Assembly (NCBI GenBank): GCA_030180135.1
Contig: CM058231.1
Coordinates: 23,439,034-23,503,033 of the forward strand
Length of the DNA stretch: 64,000 nucleotides
Source: Orychophragmus violaceus
Taxonomy: Eukaryota; Streptophyta; Magnoliopsida; Brassicales; Brassicaceae
Direction of reading: 5' to 3'
Below are positions 21,429-33,235 of the stretch, one piece after another. Position numbers and translations under genes: made by a program. The stretch's first letter is position 1, and each line of letters begins with the position of its first letter. A model generated the notes under the pieces. That model was not told the DNA's origin. It did not search any database and saw only the letters and a program-made list of their open reading frames with translations.

Positions 21429-23782
21429 TCATCTTCTTTTTTTTATTACAACATCTCTTTTCTTAGACACTGGGGTAATCGAGTTACAAAGTGAAGGATC
21501 TGAACTCTCAGATGAATTAGTAAGCATAAGGGGATGAGATCAAGAATTGTCAGTTGAGTTCGCAAGTATGAACTGAGTAAGATAAAATAAAAAATAACAT
21601 AAAAAACAATTATCGATTAGATCATATAAATAAATAATTAGTCAAATTAATATTTGATCAGTTTCAGACAAATACTGATTAACCCTCTCTTGATCAGCCC
21701 AAGCATGTGTCACAACAAATGGTTGGTTCTTATTCTTTCTATTGTCTTCAGAAATTGTGATTTTGAATAAAACATTTTTACCGATCAAATTAGTAAGGCA
21801 TTGAGGTAAAATTGCTGAATCTGTAGACTACAATCATTATTTAAAAAAAATGATTATCTATACATATAAAACTAAACCGATACATAAGATTCAAAACAAA
21901 ATATGTAAACATATACCTCATTAAATTCTTTAACCACAACATTTGCACTGAGACGTAGAAGTTTTTCAACGGGTCGATCAAACATCAGAAACTTAGTTTA
22001 TGTTTCAGAATTGTCTTTAACTCGAAGAAGAAAAAAGTACCTACACAATTTGATTCGAGAAAAAGTTTATATTAATAGTCAATATAAGTCTATACATATA
22101 TACCAATTAAGAAAATTTAATGTATGTATTATACCTTGCATTCACGTTTGTAACAATTTCGTCACATGTCGTACAATCAAACTCAACTGGTTTTCCATCA
22201 TCATCATCATCACCATCATCATCATTACTTGCATCGTACAATTTCTTGTTGCATTTAGCACATGCAAGGTAATACCAACTTTGACTCAAATCAATTGACT
22301 CAAATCAATTGACTCAATGGTGGCACATGTAATGCATTTTCCATGCTTCATCAATTAGAACGCATTGACATATCAATAAATCATACGGTTTAATTTTTTT
22401 TAAATAAGCCGTCTTATAGAAAGCATGCTAACCTCATAATTAACTACAATCTCAGATATTGTAAGTTTCTTGTTCTTTTTGCAAAACAACTCATCATACA
22501 GCGTCGTATTCGATCCAAGTGAAAGTTGACTGGATTCACCATTGGTAATCATAAGATTATCCGACGGTAATCTTTTTTTTTTTTAAACACACATGTCCCG
22601 TTTAGTTAGAAAAATAAAATTTATAAAATCCAAAATATTTTAAAGATAAAACTCTTACCTCTTACGAAACTTGTTGACGTAAGAACTGTTTGGATTTAGA
22701 AGAACTTTGGTTGAATTAAATCTACTGGATATGGACCATTCATCTTCGTTTTAAAAGAAGACATGATTAGTATACCAAATTATTTAGATCTAAATTAAAT
22801 AAATATAAACAAAAAATATAAATGTTAAACCGCAAATAACTGACCTTGTTAAGATTTGCAGCTTGCAAACCTCATGACAAAGATGATTTCACCTCCTTCA
22901 TTATTTGCATTGAAATCGAACACTTGTTGAGCATATTCACCCCACAGTGTACACTTTAAACGCAAATCTCTACAAATCAATGAGATACATGATATGAATA
23001 AAATTTTTAAAATAATATAAAACATAATATATATACATTTACGAATCATTTCTCAGGTCAAGGTTTAATCTTTTTGTGCTCATTCCATTTTGTTTCTTTG
23101 TATTATCTAGCGACCCTAAAGTAACGATTTTACCAATCACATCTGCAAACAATTGTTAAAAATAATGTATAAATAGAGATTTTTTTTTTTTTAAATAAGC
23201 AGGTTACAGATAACAAACCGATCAATACATTTTCTCAAAATCCCCAGCAAGAATCTCATCAAAACCAACAAAATACTTCTCTTCCACCTTTTCAGGAAAG
23301 TCCTCACATAATGTGATTTTGTCTGATTTGTAAACGTCATTTTAAAAGGTAGAGGATTAGTCTTATATTCATTTAAATATGTGAAACATCCATATCTTTT
23401 AATACAAATTGCCTCAACTTCAAACAACGTTTGACCAAATTTCCTTGTCATATCCTGATCGAGAGTTGCATGTATTCTTGTACCCTGATTATCGAGGTTT
23501 AAAAAACTAAAGTTAGAATATCATATATATGAATATAAATGTGTAACAATTTCTAAATGTTCAATCGTTACAAAAAAAAGCTTGATGTTTAAAATCAGAT
23601 TTTAGTAACTAAGAATAATACCTCAGAGTCAACTAAAACCATCTCAGTCGCTTTCAAAACATTGGAAAAACAACCCTCCATGAAGAAAGTATCTTCACAT
23701 TAGTCTTGTATTTCTCCAAAGAAGCGGAGACAATTTATCTGATAGTAACCTGTTTTGTTTGCTTTTCGCTAAAAAGCGACAT
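21429..23782 (-). pseudogene. RPA70-like (RPA1) pseudogene X, nearly full length
   Basis: The most complete RPA large-subunit-like copy. Starting at ATG 23782, pieces in order are: TNVKILSSW and NVLKATEMVLVDSE (exon 1 to 23622); GTRIHATLDQDMTRKFG (from 23484); DVIGKIVTLGSLDNTKK (about 23145); LRLKCTLWGEYAQQVFDF (about 22970); FNSTKVLLNPNSSYVNKF (about 22730); the C-terminal fold with SWYYLACAKCNKKL and FDCTTCDEIVTNVNARY (22280-22120), a four-Cys zinc ribbon; LIGKNVLFKITISEDN (about 21790); and a basic tail KKRDVVIKKRR ending at 21429. RPA1 binds single-stranded DNA in replication and repair. An early stop, a frameshift in exon 1, a 1-nt loss after TNQTK, a 15-bp tandem duplication (22283-22316) and a stop near 21535 make it non-functional. 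It has no copy in the right arm. Confidence 0.82.
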
Positions 23783-24168
23783 TTTTGATGTAGAAATCGT
23801 ATCAAATGTTTCAATAGTAATCTTCTCTACTGAATAAATCTACCCGTATAGAAGGTTAGAAGTAGGTTTAAGAGAATATTGGGTCGAATTAACCGTTTGT
23901 GTTTGAAAAGGTGAAAGCTATAAATAATATTTGGAAAGTGTCATATATTTTATATTTTAAGGATATATTATTGTTTAAGTTTGTAAACCCAATCGTTACA
24001 TTTAGTTAGGATATATAAAACCAAAAGATTTATCTGAATGTAGAATATTTTCTTAATTTGTGAACAATAATCCTATCTTAAACATGGAAACAGAACAATT
24101 CATGTTCAGATTTTGTTATGTACATTTATAGGTATTTATGTCTTTTGTTAAAAGGTTAAAGTTATACA
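23783..24168. other. Upstream flank of X to element D, no gene seen
   Basis: AT-rich, probably the former promoter side of X. Ends at the ATACA target duplication (24164-24168) of element D. Confidence 0.55.
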
Positions 24169-24855
24169 TGTTGGAACTTTGAGCCAATTCTACCGTATTC
24201 AGAATCCTCGCGAGTTCCAGATAGCCTAGGTCTAGGGTCTAGTTAATTGAATCACTGATGGATCTAGCGTTTACCTTGTTCTTGCAGCGGAATAGGGTCA
24301 GATAAACGAGATCTCTGGAGCGCCTCAGATGCTGCGCCTCTACTGTTCAGTCCACACGCACACAAGCTGGAATCCGCCGGGATGCTAGTGTCGGGATTCG
24401 GATCTCCTTGGGAACTGAGTTTCTCTGAGGTTTCTGTGTTTTCTCACTCAGAAAACACTCTGGGCGGCGCAGGACCAACCTGTTTAGGTCGAGATATAAA
24501 ACGTGTTTATATACTGACCTCGAGGTGAACCGAAACATCAGTTTCGGTTTCGCCATTGTGTCGACCGACACACTTATTGGTGTCGATCGACACACGTCCT
24601 GTATCGACCGACGCACCCAATGGTGTCGATCGATACACCCCTTTTGAAATCAATTCCCATGCAGAGTATATCCAACTTGCTTAGGTGTGTGACCCTGTAG
24701 GTTCACACGATACTGGAAACGAGTTACAACTCATTTGTCATAATTTGTTTCTAGCAAAACATTATGATTACCCAGTATCACATGAATTGTCCGATCTCGA
24801 CAATACAACTATCTATAGAGTTCGTACAATGTGATTTCAGGACATAATCCCAACA
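24169..24855 (-). repeat. Element D 3' LTR
   Basis: 687 bp, TGTTGGAACTTTG to CATAATCCCAACA. Contains four alternating palindromes (CGACCG and CGATCG centres) at about 24558-24645. Confidence 0.95.
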
Positions 24856-24867
24856 ATCTCCCACTTG
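24856..24867 (-). other. Element D polypurine tract
   Basis: ATCTCCCACTTG on the plus strand, adjoining the 3' LTR, identical to that of B and C. Confidence 0.85.
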
Positions 24868-25689
24868 TACTAGAATCACTTATTCCTATAATCCCTTCGT
24901 CTCTATATCTCGATATGGCATAAGGCAAGAGACTGTGTCATCCTTATTATAGCCAACATCATGTTCATCGAACTTCTAATCTATACTGATAAACAAACGA
25001 CTGACAATCACCTCGTTTGAGCACGGCCATGCATTTTCTCAGTATCAAATCTTCGATGGGCCCTGAGATATTTATCTCCCGTTACACAGGAGGGACAAAT
25101 TCCATCTTGTTTCATCCCTGTTTCTATACATACTTCATGATACGTCGAAACAATGCCGTTATAGCCGCCAGTTACGGAACGACGTTTGACAGGGTCAAAG
25201 CGCACCAATTCATATGCTAGAAAGCATGATGAACTCAGGTCTAAGGACTATACTCTATAGTCGTAACGAGAACCTCCCATGACACTTATATATAACTATC
25301 CTGTGGAGTTCTCATTAAGCGGGTCATGTCCGATCATATGTTCACCAACATATATCTATGTGATTGACTGTGATAATCATATCATTGACTCCATGAAACT
25401 TAGTCCAACAGTCACCTCACATACTAGTCTGCGCGGTTGTTAGTGTCCCATTTTAACAACCTTGACTAGGGACAATCTTCATTTATGTCATCTTTTACTT
25501 ACAGGGTTTCATGATCAAGTCTTCAACTTGATGACCTATAAGATGACCATAAAGTACTTTGGGACCATTATTCAATTATCCAATAATTAAATAATACTGA
25601 TGTCAGTTTTAACTTACACAAACACTGCCAAAGCATGTATATGTTAAGTTTACAACATAACTAAAATAACTCCCACTAGAATCAAGATC
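24868..25689 (-). other. Element D 3' untranslated region
   Basis: Homologous to the same region in B, C and E. No gene seen. Confidence 0.7.
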
Positions 25690-28004
25690 ATCTTTTCAGA
25701 TATCTTACACCTACAGCAACAGAATAAATTCCGTGCTTAGGTTGTGGGAGAGAGTGCGGTGCTATTGCTTGAAACAATTTCAACAAATTACACCGCCATT
25801 CAGATAAAAGCACTATTCTACGGTCTACTGCTTGGAGCCTTTCCAACAGTTAGCACCGCCATTCAGGCAAAGAGACATAACCAGGTGGGAATCGGGAATC
25901 GTCTTTGTCCGACTAACTACTTTCAACTGGTTCGTCACTTTATCAGTTCACCACGAACCTATCCTTAGTGTTTCTCAACACTTGGGATATTTCTGGTAAC
26001 TATTCAGTGACTATTACCGGAGTGCATTGGTATTTTCTCGTCATGCTTTATGCTTAAGCTGCATCTAGACGAGCGCAAAATATGGCATTCATGATGGATT
26101 CTATTGCATCAGCATAAGTAATCACACTCATTAATACTAGTTCAGACAGTGTTCAAAACACTTCTTCTTGCTAATATTGTTACCAGCTCAGCCAGTGTCC
26201 AAGACACTTCATCTTGCTTAGATTATTGCCATAAGACCTTTGGTATGAAGCCATTCTTGGAATCAAGCACCTTAGAGCTGTCCAATACCTTATTAATATA
26301 AGGATTTTGACACTACCCAATTAGCTTACTCAATCTATATTAATAGATTCTTATTCCAAGAATTCACGCGGCTACTCCCATGTCTATCGTTTAAGTTTGA
26401 CTTCCGACCCAAATCTTGACAAGACTTTAGCGTCGGAACGTCGTTTGTGAGATTCAAGTATGTTATCTACATACTGTGTGAGAATTGCCATTACGCTCCC
26501 ACTAGTCTCCTTGTAAACGCATGGTTTCTTTTTTTTCTTTCTGATCAAGTCAAAACCTTTGACCAATCTGTCATAATGTTGATTCCAACTCCAAGATGTT
26601 TGTTTCAATCCAGAAATGGATCGGTGAAACTAACATGCATACCCAGCCAATTTTCGGAGTTGGGCCTCACCATCGCTTCTTCGAATTTCGCATGTTTGTC
26701 ACTTTTCAATGATCAGCAGATCACGACAATAGGTTACGAGATATCACTCTCGAGTTAGTGACGGATCCTTTCGGATCTGCGAATTTCAGGCTCCACAGGT
26801 GCAGATCCTACAACACTTTGTAGATCTCACCGCTGCTCTTCCTTATCAGGTCGAGCAGCTTACTGTGTTTATCGAATTTCTTCGATGTGTACTTTTACTC
26901 CCACTGTTCCTTTTGAAAGTATCACCTTTCTTAAAAGACACAGTTCTGGGCAACAAAAGCACTAAGCCTTGGTTTCCTCAGGATAACCAGCGAGGTAGAA
27001 CTTATCAGATATGGATTCAAGTTTGTTTGTTGACTGCTGTCTTACACAAACCTTGCAATCCTAATTAATCAGAAAAACAAATTGGAAATCACCCAGTCCA
27101 CATCCAATGTGGTGTTTTTCAATGATTCTGATAGAAACCTTTTTCTGCGCAAAGACAGACATTTCAGGACGTATTCTTAAATCGTTATGGAAGATTCCTG
27201 TGACTCATCCTTGATCGGAGCATATCCAATAAGATCCGATTCATTCTGTTAGATGATCACCCAATTGTTGACTCTAAGTATTTTCTTCCACGATCCAATC
27301 GAGGATCTTAATACTTCTGTCAAATTGGTTCCACACTCCATCTTGGAACTCCTCAAGGGATTCCTGCTCGTGTCTCATCAAATGAACACAGCCACACTTA
27401 TTGATGCCATCAATAAGGTAATGAAGTACAGAAGATTTCCTTTGGCACTTATGCTTGTTGAGCCGCATACATCAGTATGTGTAAGGCCCAATAAGCCTCT
27501 GGCCTTTTTCTTTTAGCTCTGCTAAAAGGGCCTTAGTCATTTGATCCAGTGAACATAATTCATATTTCAAGTGATTAATAATCAAATGAGTCCAAAACTA
27601 TGGAACTTCTGAATCCGCTTCACTCTATGTTATTAAATGACTATGACAAAGAAAACTTGACTTCAAGTCATCAGACTTAAAGTGATTGGTATTTATGTTA
27701 TGTGTACTAGTGTACATTAGTTCAAGATATAAAACCCATTCCAAATGGGGTGCTACCATAGAATATTTCATTAAGATCTAAAAAACAAAACTTGTCTTTT
27801 ATCAAAATGAAAAACATCCAAATTCTTTACAAGAAGATGAAAGACAATTCTGCACAAGACAGATATATAGTAGCAATTACTTAATTTCTAAAACCAAGTA
27901 TAAAAGGCTCCTACAAGTGGAGAATCTCTACGGCTCATGGAGCAACCATTGCTTCAACCAGACACGCAGTTCCACTTGTCCTTTCTTCAACGTTCTACTT
28001 TCGC
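25690..28004 (-). pseudogene. Element D pol remnant
   Basis: RNase H to protease in a decayed state, identified by alignment with B and C. RNase H is at about 25690-26000, RT C-terminal part about 26040-26640, linker about 26760-26970, integrase about 27060-27530 and protease about 27830-28004. The RT motif is TQYVDNIL instead of YVDD. As in A and E, sequence jumps from the KVCKL/YGLKQ region to the EPSNF region near 26630-26690, removing about 370 bp of RT. Many frameshifts. No product expected. Confidence 0.85.
26133..26221. repeat. ~46-bp tandem duplication inside element D RT remnant
   Basis: Two diverged copies containing CAGCCAGTGTCCAAGACAC-like sequence, matching 229-319 of element A. 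Confidence 0.8.
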
Positions 28005-28910
28005 TTAGGTCCTGCATATTTCAAAAAATATCAGCACCACAACTAGTATCCAATACTTATGTAGAACTTGAATTGATAACACAATACCTGAAGAAGGAGT
28101 ACCATACATCTTCTCCATCTCTTGTGAATCTTCCAAGAATTTATTGCATTCTCTCTTCCAATGCCCCGACTCATTACAGTAGAAGCACTTTCTGACACCA
28201 GATGGGCCTGACTTGGGTTTATAAGATGACACAGGCTTATCCTGATTCCAAATCTGGACGGCCCAGCCTCTACCCTTGCCAACACAAGATTCCTCAAATC
28301 TTTTACCCTTTATGATGTCATACTCTGCTGTTTTGAGCATACCATGCAGCTCAGTCAACGTCTTCGTCAAGCCTTTCTTGATATAGTTCTTAACGAACTT
28401 GTCATAGCTTGACGGCAGTGACTGCAGAATGATGTCAGTGGCCAACTCGAAGCTGACAGGACATTCCAGTTTCCCCAGGTTATCAATGTAACCCATCAGT
28501 TTAATGACATGAGGACTTACTGGAGCATCCTATGGTAGCTTGCACCCAGTGAGAGACTTCACCATCTGGAATCTCTCAACTCGTGCCAGATCTTGAAACT
28601 TCAGTTTCAGGCTGGTGATCATCTCTATTGGCGACTCCATGTTCTCATACTGACTCTTCAAGTCTGAGTTCATGGAAGCCAATATCAGACCACGCACATC
28701 TACCACATCAGTATAATGCTTATTCCAAGCATTATACACTGCATGCGAGCGATTGGTCCCAAGCTTTTCTGGAAGAGCCTTTTCAAGGACATAGTCCTTG
28801 CTCTCCTGCTTGAGAATGAATCTCAGATTCCGATACCAATCCATGAAGTTGGATCCATTTAACTTGTCCTTCTCAAGGACGGATCGCAACGAGAAAGTAG
28901 TCATAGACAT
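28005..28910 (-). pseudogene. Element D gag with one in-frame stop
   Basis: Starts at ATG 28910 (MSMTTFSLRSVLEKDKLN) and stays in one frame to 28005 apart from TAG at 28530-28532, where element A has Glu in PEDAP. It includes the gag capsid domain and an intact C-X2-C-X4-H-X4-C zinc knuckle (CFYCNESGHWKREC), then loses frame at the start of protease. It is better preserved than pol in the same element. Confidence 0.9.
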
Positions 28911-30436
28911 AAGCTGAAATCCAAGAAAAACAAAGATTTAGTTATGTATATGATGAGAAATCTTATCGAATAAGAAAACTCGCATTATATTCAAACAATG
29001 TTTCCTCTATGAATATAATGATCCAAGATCCATACTTCACCAAAATCTGAGTGGGCGACTCGCCATTACCCAAACTTTAGTTATCTAGGTAAGCAAATCA
29101 TTGCTAATTGTACTCAGTACAACTCTTGGTTGTGGATGAGACAAACTATGTCTAATCCACTCTGATGTCTCTGGGCTCAGAACTTCTGATAGCTCAGTCA
29201 AGTAAACCAATCTCTTTAGTCTTGTGATCATTGACAGTTGCACTGCAAGTCTGTCAATGACCACCTGCCTTACCCATGTAGCAGTGGATACCAAGGACTC
29301 CAAGACTATCCAACAAACGACACGAGTTTTGACAGTAGACAAGATTGGGCAAGACATCAATGTTACTTGATATTTAGTTGAGGAAACTAAACCCAAAAGT
29401 TTAGCAAATCAATTTCTTAGGTCATGTAATTGTTGATGTTAATGCACTGCAAGTCCATCAATGTTATTACCTGCCTTACTCACGTAATTGTGGACACCAA
29501 GCTCTTGGCTAGACATCACACAACGAAATGAGTCTTGACAGTTGACCCCATTGAAGCTAATCTTTGATTAATGTTTAAGTCTAGTTTGGTTTCTGCAAAT
29601 TCAAGGTTCAATAACCAGAATTTCGAATACTGTGTCGATCGACGCAGACTCTGTCTGTCGATCGACACCACCAAACAAAACCGGACCTCAATAACCGGTT
29701 AATTCAATTAACCCGGTTCATCGAACCAGTCATGTCGATCGACACAACCCATGTGTGACGGTCGACATAGACCTAAACCGAAGATAGTTTTGATAACCGG
29801 TCCAATCCAATTGAACCGACTTATCTGATCAAACTGATCTTAACCAATCGGTTTATACTAATTGGGATAACTAGTTCAATCCAATTGAACCAATTCATCC
29901 AATTTAAACCGTTTAAACCAGTTTCAACTGATTGTGATAACCAGTCCAATTCCATTGAACCGAATTATCCAATCAAACTGATTTTAACCCACCGGTTTAT
30001 GGTAATTGAGATAATTTGTTTAATCCAATTAAACCAATTCATCCAATTTAAACCGATCAATTCGGACTTAACCAAGCATGATAACCGGTCCAATCTAATT
30101 GAACCGATTAACCATTCGCTCGGTCTGTGTCGACCGACACCAACCTGTAACGATCGATACGTGGCCGAATTCGTTCTGTGTCGACCGATACACAACTGTG
30201 TCGATCGACACAGAAGGCTTTCGGTTTTTCTTCGCGAAAAACCCTAGCCGCCGAATCTGTCGATTTCGCCACCTTGTGTCGACCGACACACCTCGTGTGT
30301 CGATCGACACAGTGCGAAAACACAGATTTGCAGATCGATCAAATCGATCTCACCTGTTCTAATTCAAAAAACCTAGTTTGCGAATCTAAATCATCAAATT
30401 CGATTAACAGGTGCGATTCAATGATAAAACCCTAAG
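28911..30436 (-). other. Element D 5' leader
   Basis: Same layout as the leader of A: a duplicated segment (about 29220-29545), AACCGG/CAATTGAACC repeats (about 29690-30110) and palindrome arrays near 29628-29770 and 30120-30320. ORFs reading through the palindromes on both strands are repeat artefacts. Confidence 0.8.
30120..30320. repeat. Palindromic hairpin array in element D leader
   Basis: Three pairs of palindromes alternate CGACCG and CGATCG centres, for example TGTGTCGATCGACACA near 30198. The last pair is followed by GTGCGAAAACACAG as in A. Two further pairs lie at about 29632-29770. Confidence 0.87.
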
Positions 30437-30448
30437 GCTCTGATACCA
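30437..30448 (-). other. Element D primer binding site (initiator tRNA-Met)
   Basis: TGGTATCAGAGC on the element strand, one nucleotide from the 5' LTR. Confidence 0.92.
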
Positions 30449-30449
30449 C

Positions 30450-31137
30450 TGTTGGAACTTTGAGCCAATTCTACCGTATTCAGAATCCTCGCGAGTTCCA
30501 GATAGCCTAGGATCCAGGGTCTAGTTAATTGAATCACTGATGGATCTAGCGTTTACCTTGTTCTTGCAGCGGAATAGGGTCAGATAAACGAGATCTCTGG
30601 AGCGCCTCAGATGCTGCGCCTCTACTGTTCAGTCCACACGCACACAAGCTGGAATCCGCCGGGATGCTAGTGCCGGGATTCGGATCTCCTTGGGAACTGA
30701 GTTTCTCTGAGGTTTCTGTGTTTTCTCACTCAGAAAACACTCTGGGCGGCGCAGGACCAACCTGTTTAGGTCGAGATATAAAACGTGTTTATATACTGAC
30801 CTCGAGGTGAACCGAAACATCAGTTTCGGTTTCGCCATTGTGTCGACCGACACACTTATTGGTGTCGATCGACACACGTCCTGTATCGACCGACGCACCC
30901 AATGGTGTCGATCGATACACCCCTTTTGAAATCAATTCCCATGCAGAGTATATCCAACTTGCTTAGGTGTGTGACCCTGTAGGTTCACACGATACTGGAA
31001 ACGAGTTACAACTCATTTGTCATAATTGGTTTCTAGCAAAACATTATGATTACCCAGTATCACATGAATTGTCCGATCTCGACAATACAACTATCTCTAG
31101 AGTTCGTACAATGTGATTTCAGGACATAATCCCAACA
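30450..31137 (-). repeat. Element D 5' LTR
   Basis: 688 bp, nearly identical to 24169-24855. Contains a good TATA box and four palindromes at about 30839-30925. Confidence 0.95.
30787..30795 (-). promoter_or_regulatory. TATA box in element D 5' LTR
   Basis: Minus strand TATATAAAC, preserved in both LTRs (also near 24507). A strong match to a plant TATA box. Transcription itself is inferred. Confidence 0.55.
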
Positions 31138-31748
31138 ATACAAATATATGGTAATAATCCGATATTTAAGATTTTCCGAATAAATTATTGCTAAATCTGT
31201 AAACTACAATTATTATCTCATTATTAAGCTAACGAACAATATTTTGTTAGATTGAATTATGATATTTTGTTTAATAATAGACTTACTCGAAATATAAAAT
31301 ATTCTTGCATTTTTTTCAAATTTATTCATTTTATAGACATCTATCGAAATACAAATTTTTTTTTACTTTTTCCAATTTATTCCTTTTTATACATGGACAT
31401 ATCAATAATTTGTTTACATAATACGAAATTTGTTAAGAAATTCAGTTTCTCCATATATTTTCTAGTTTATTCTCAAACCGATCTACAAAGATGTTTAACT
31501 TGCAATATTGTCAAAATCTGGAGCGTCTACATTAAGAGTTGTGTACAAATTATTGTAAAACATATTTCGAAGATAGACAACTAAATCATATGATAATATT
31601 GTGCTAATTACGAATAGAACAATAATATATTATGTTATTTGTTTGCATACTGTTTTAGTTGTTTTAGATACACAACTAAAAAGAAAATTTACCAAATCCA
31701 TCGTTTACCACCAAATATATGTCTATAACAATACACAACACTTATTCG
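31138..31748. other. Host spacer between elements D and C
   Basis: AT-rich, no gene seen. The last ~60 bp (31690-31748) belong to the tandem repeat that resumes at 39512 beyond element C. The ORF at 31252-31584 is AT-biased and unsupported. Confidence 0.6.
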
Positions 31749-32382
31749 TGAAGGATTGTTTAGTTAATCCTGATTCAATTTCTCATTGATTGATTTCTAC
31801 TAAACAGATTGGATCTAGGTTCTCTTGCAGAATCATATAGGATCTCACCTAATACCTTGTTTATGCAGCGGAAGAAGAGGTATTGTCAGAGATCAGCAGA
31901 ACCACCAAGAGATAGCTCCTCCAAAGGTTCACACACGCACACCAACAGGAAGAAGGCTGCTAGACCACAGGGAGGGAGGCGCAGAAGAGAGAGAGAGAGG
32001 CGCAGAAGGCTTAGGAGAATTAGAGAGCTAGGTCAAGTTTTATTCATTAAAACTCCTTTTAGTTCTCATGGGCTTTTGGGCCCAATTCTCAGTCTGATTA
32101 AATCCCTTGGATTTAATCAGGCCCTTCTATCTCTTCAAGCACAGTAAATGCCTAGCACTTTTACCGTACATCTGCTGAACCGTTCCTTCATAGTTTCCTG
32201 TTAGCTTAGGCGTGTGACCCATATGGGATCATATAATAAAGGCAATAAGTCCAAGACTTATAGATCATGAGCGGACTCTAGCAAGCCATCATGACCCCCA
32301 GTATTATATGACTTATGTCTGATCATTGACATACTCTTACTTTCTAGAGACAGTACAGAGATTACTGGACATAATTCCAACA
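31749..32382 (-). repeat. Element C 3' LTR
   Basis: 634 bp, TGAAGGATTGTTTAG to CATAATTCCAACA. Related to the LTR of E. A plus-strand ORF of 112 codons inside it is an antisense by-product. Confidence 0.95.
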
Positions 32383-32394
32383 ATCTCCCACTTG
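32383..32394 (-). other. Element C polypurine tract
   Basis: ATCTCCCACTTG on the plus strand next to the 3' LTR. Confidence 0.85.
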
Positions 32395-33235
32395 TACTGG
32401 AATCTCTGTATTCATATTCCTTTTGTCTCAATATCTCGATTAGTCATAAGGCAAGATGAGTGTCATCCTTATAAAAGCCTAATCATGTTCATCGGACTCT
32501 GATTTGATACTGACAATCCAAACGACTCGGGACAGTCCGTTTGAGCATGGCCATGCATTTTCCAGTATTCAAATCTCCGATTGGCCTAGAGATATTCACT
32601 CCATTTATATTGGAGGGACAAATCCCGTCTTGTTCCATCACTGTAAACTACTCATTTCATAATACACCCAAACAGGGTCCTTATAACTATCGCTGAACGA
32701 CAGTGTTAGACAATGATCAAGGTGCATCAGTTCATGTGCAGTCACATGCATGCGAACTCAGGTCTAAGGACTATACTCTATAGTCGTAGTAAGAATCTCT
32801 TATGACACAGATATAAATATCCTGAAGAGTTCTTATAAGCGGGTCTTGTCCGGTCGTATGTACCCCAACATACACCTATGTACTGACTTTGATGCCGTGC
32901 ATCTATGACATCCTGAGACTTTGTCATAAGTCACATACCAATCTAGTCTCACGCGGTTGCTGGTATTCCAATTTCAACAACCTTCGACTAGGGACAGGAT
33001 GATATAAGCCATCTATCAAATATAGGGTCTCATGATCAAGCTAAATGACTTTGATGACTCAAGATCAAGTCACTTACTTCGATGACCTATAAAATGGTTC
33101 ATATCATTTTGGAACGATTATTTCATCACAGTTAAAATAATCTTGAAATAATAATTTTATTTAAACATCTTAAAATGTTTTACAAGAACATATCAATAAC
33201 TAAATAAAGCCCTCAAACTCCCACTCAAATTTAGA
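32395..33235 (-). other. Element C 3' untranslated region
   Basis: About 840 bp, nearly the same as 54473-55319 in element E. No gene seen. Confidence 0.75.

Larger units (their letters stand above)
24169..31137 (-). mobile_element. Ty1/Copia element D, complete ends, defective interior
   Basis: 6969 bp with two LTRs, PPT, PBS and a perfect ATACA target duplication (24164-24168, 31138-31142). The LTRs differ by only about five positions plus one indel in 688 bp, so insertion was recent. The interior is badly decayed and lacks the N-terminal half of RT. The YVDD motif reads YVDN (26462-26473). Shared lesions with A show that this defective form moved with proteins supplied by another element. 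Confidence 0.95.

Noticed and set aside
31809..32147. 112-codon Arg-rich ORF on the plus strand, repeated exactly at 38933-39271
   Set aside because: It is antisense within both LTRs of element C. Its duplication reflects LTR identity. The related ORF in E (53980-54192, 60649-60861) is shorter and altered.
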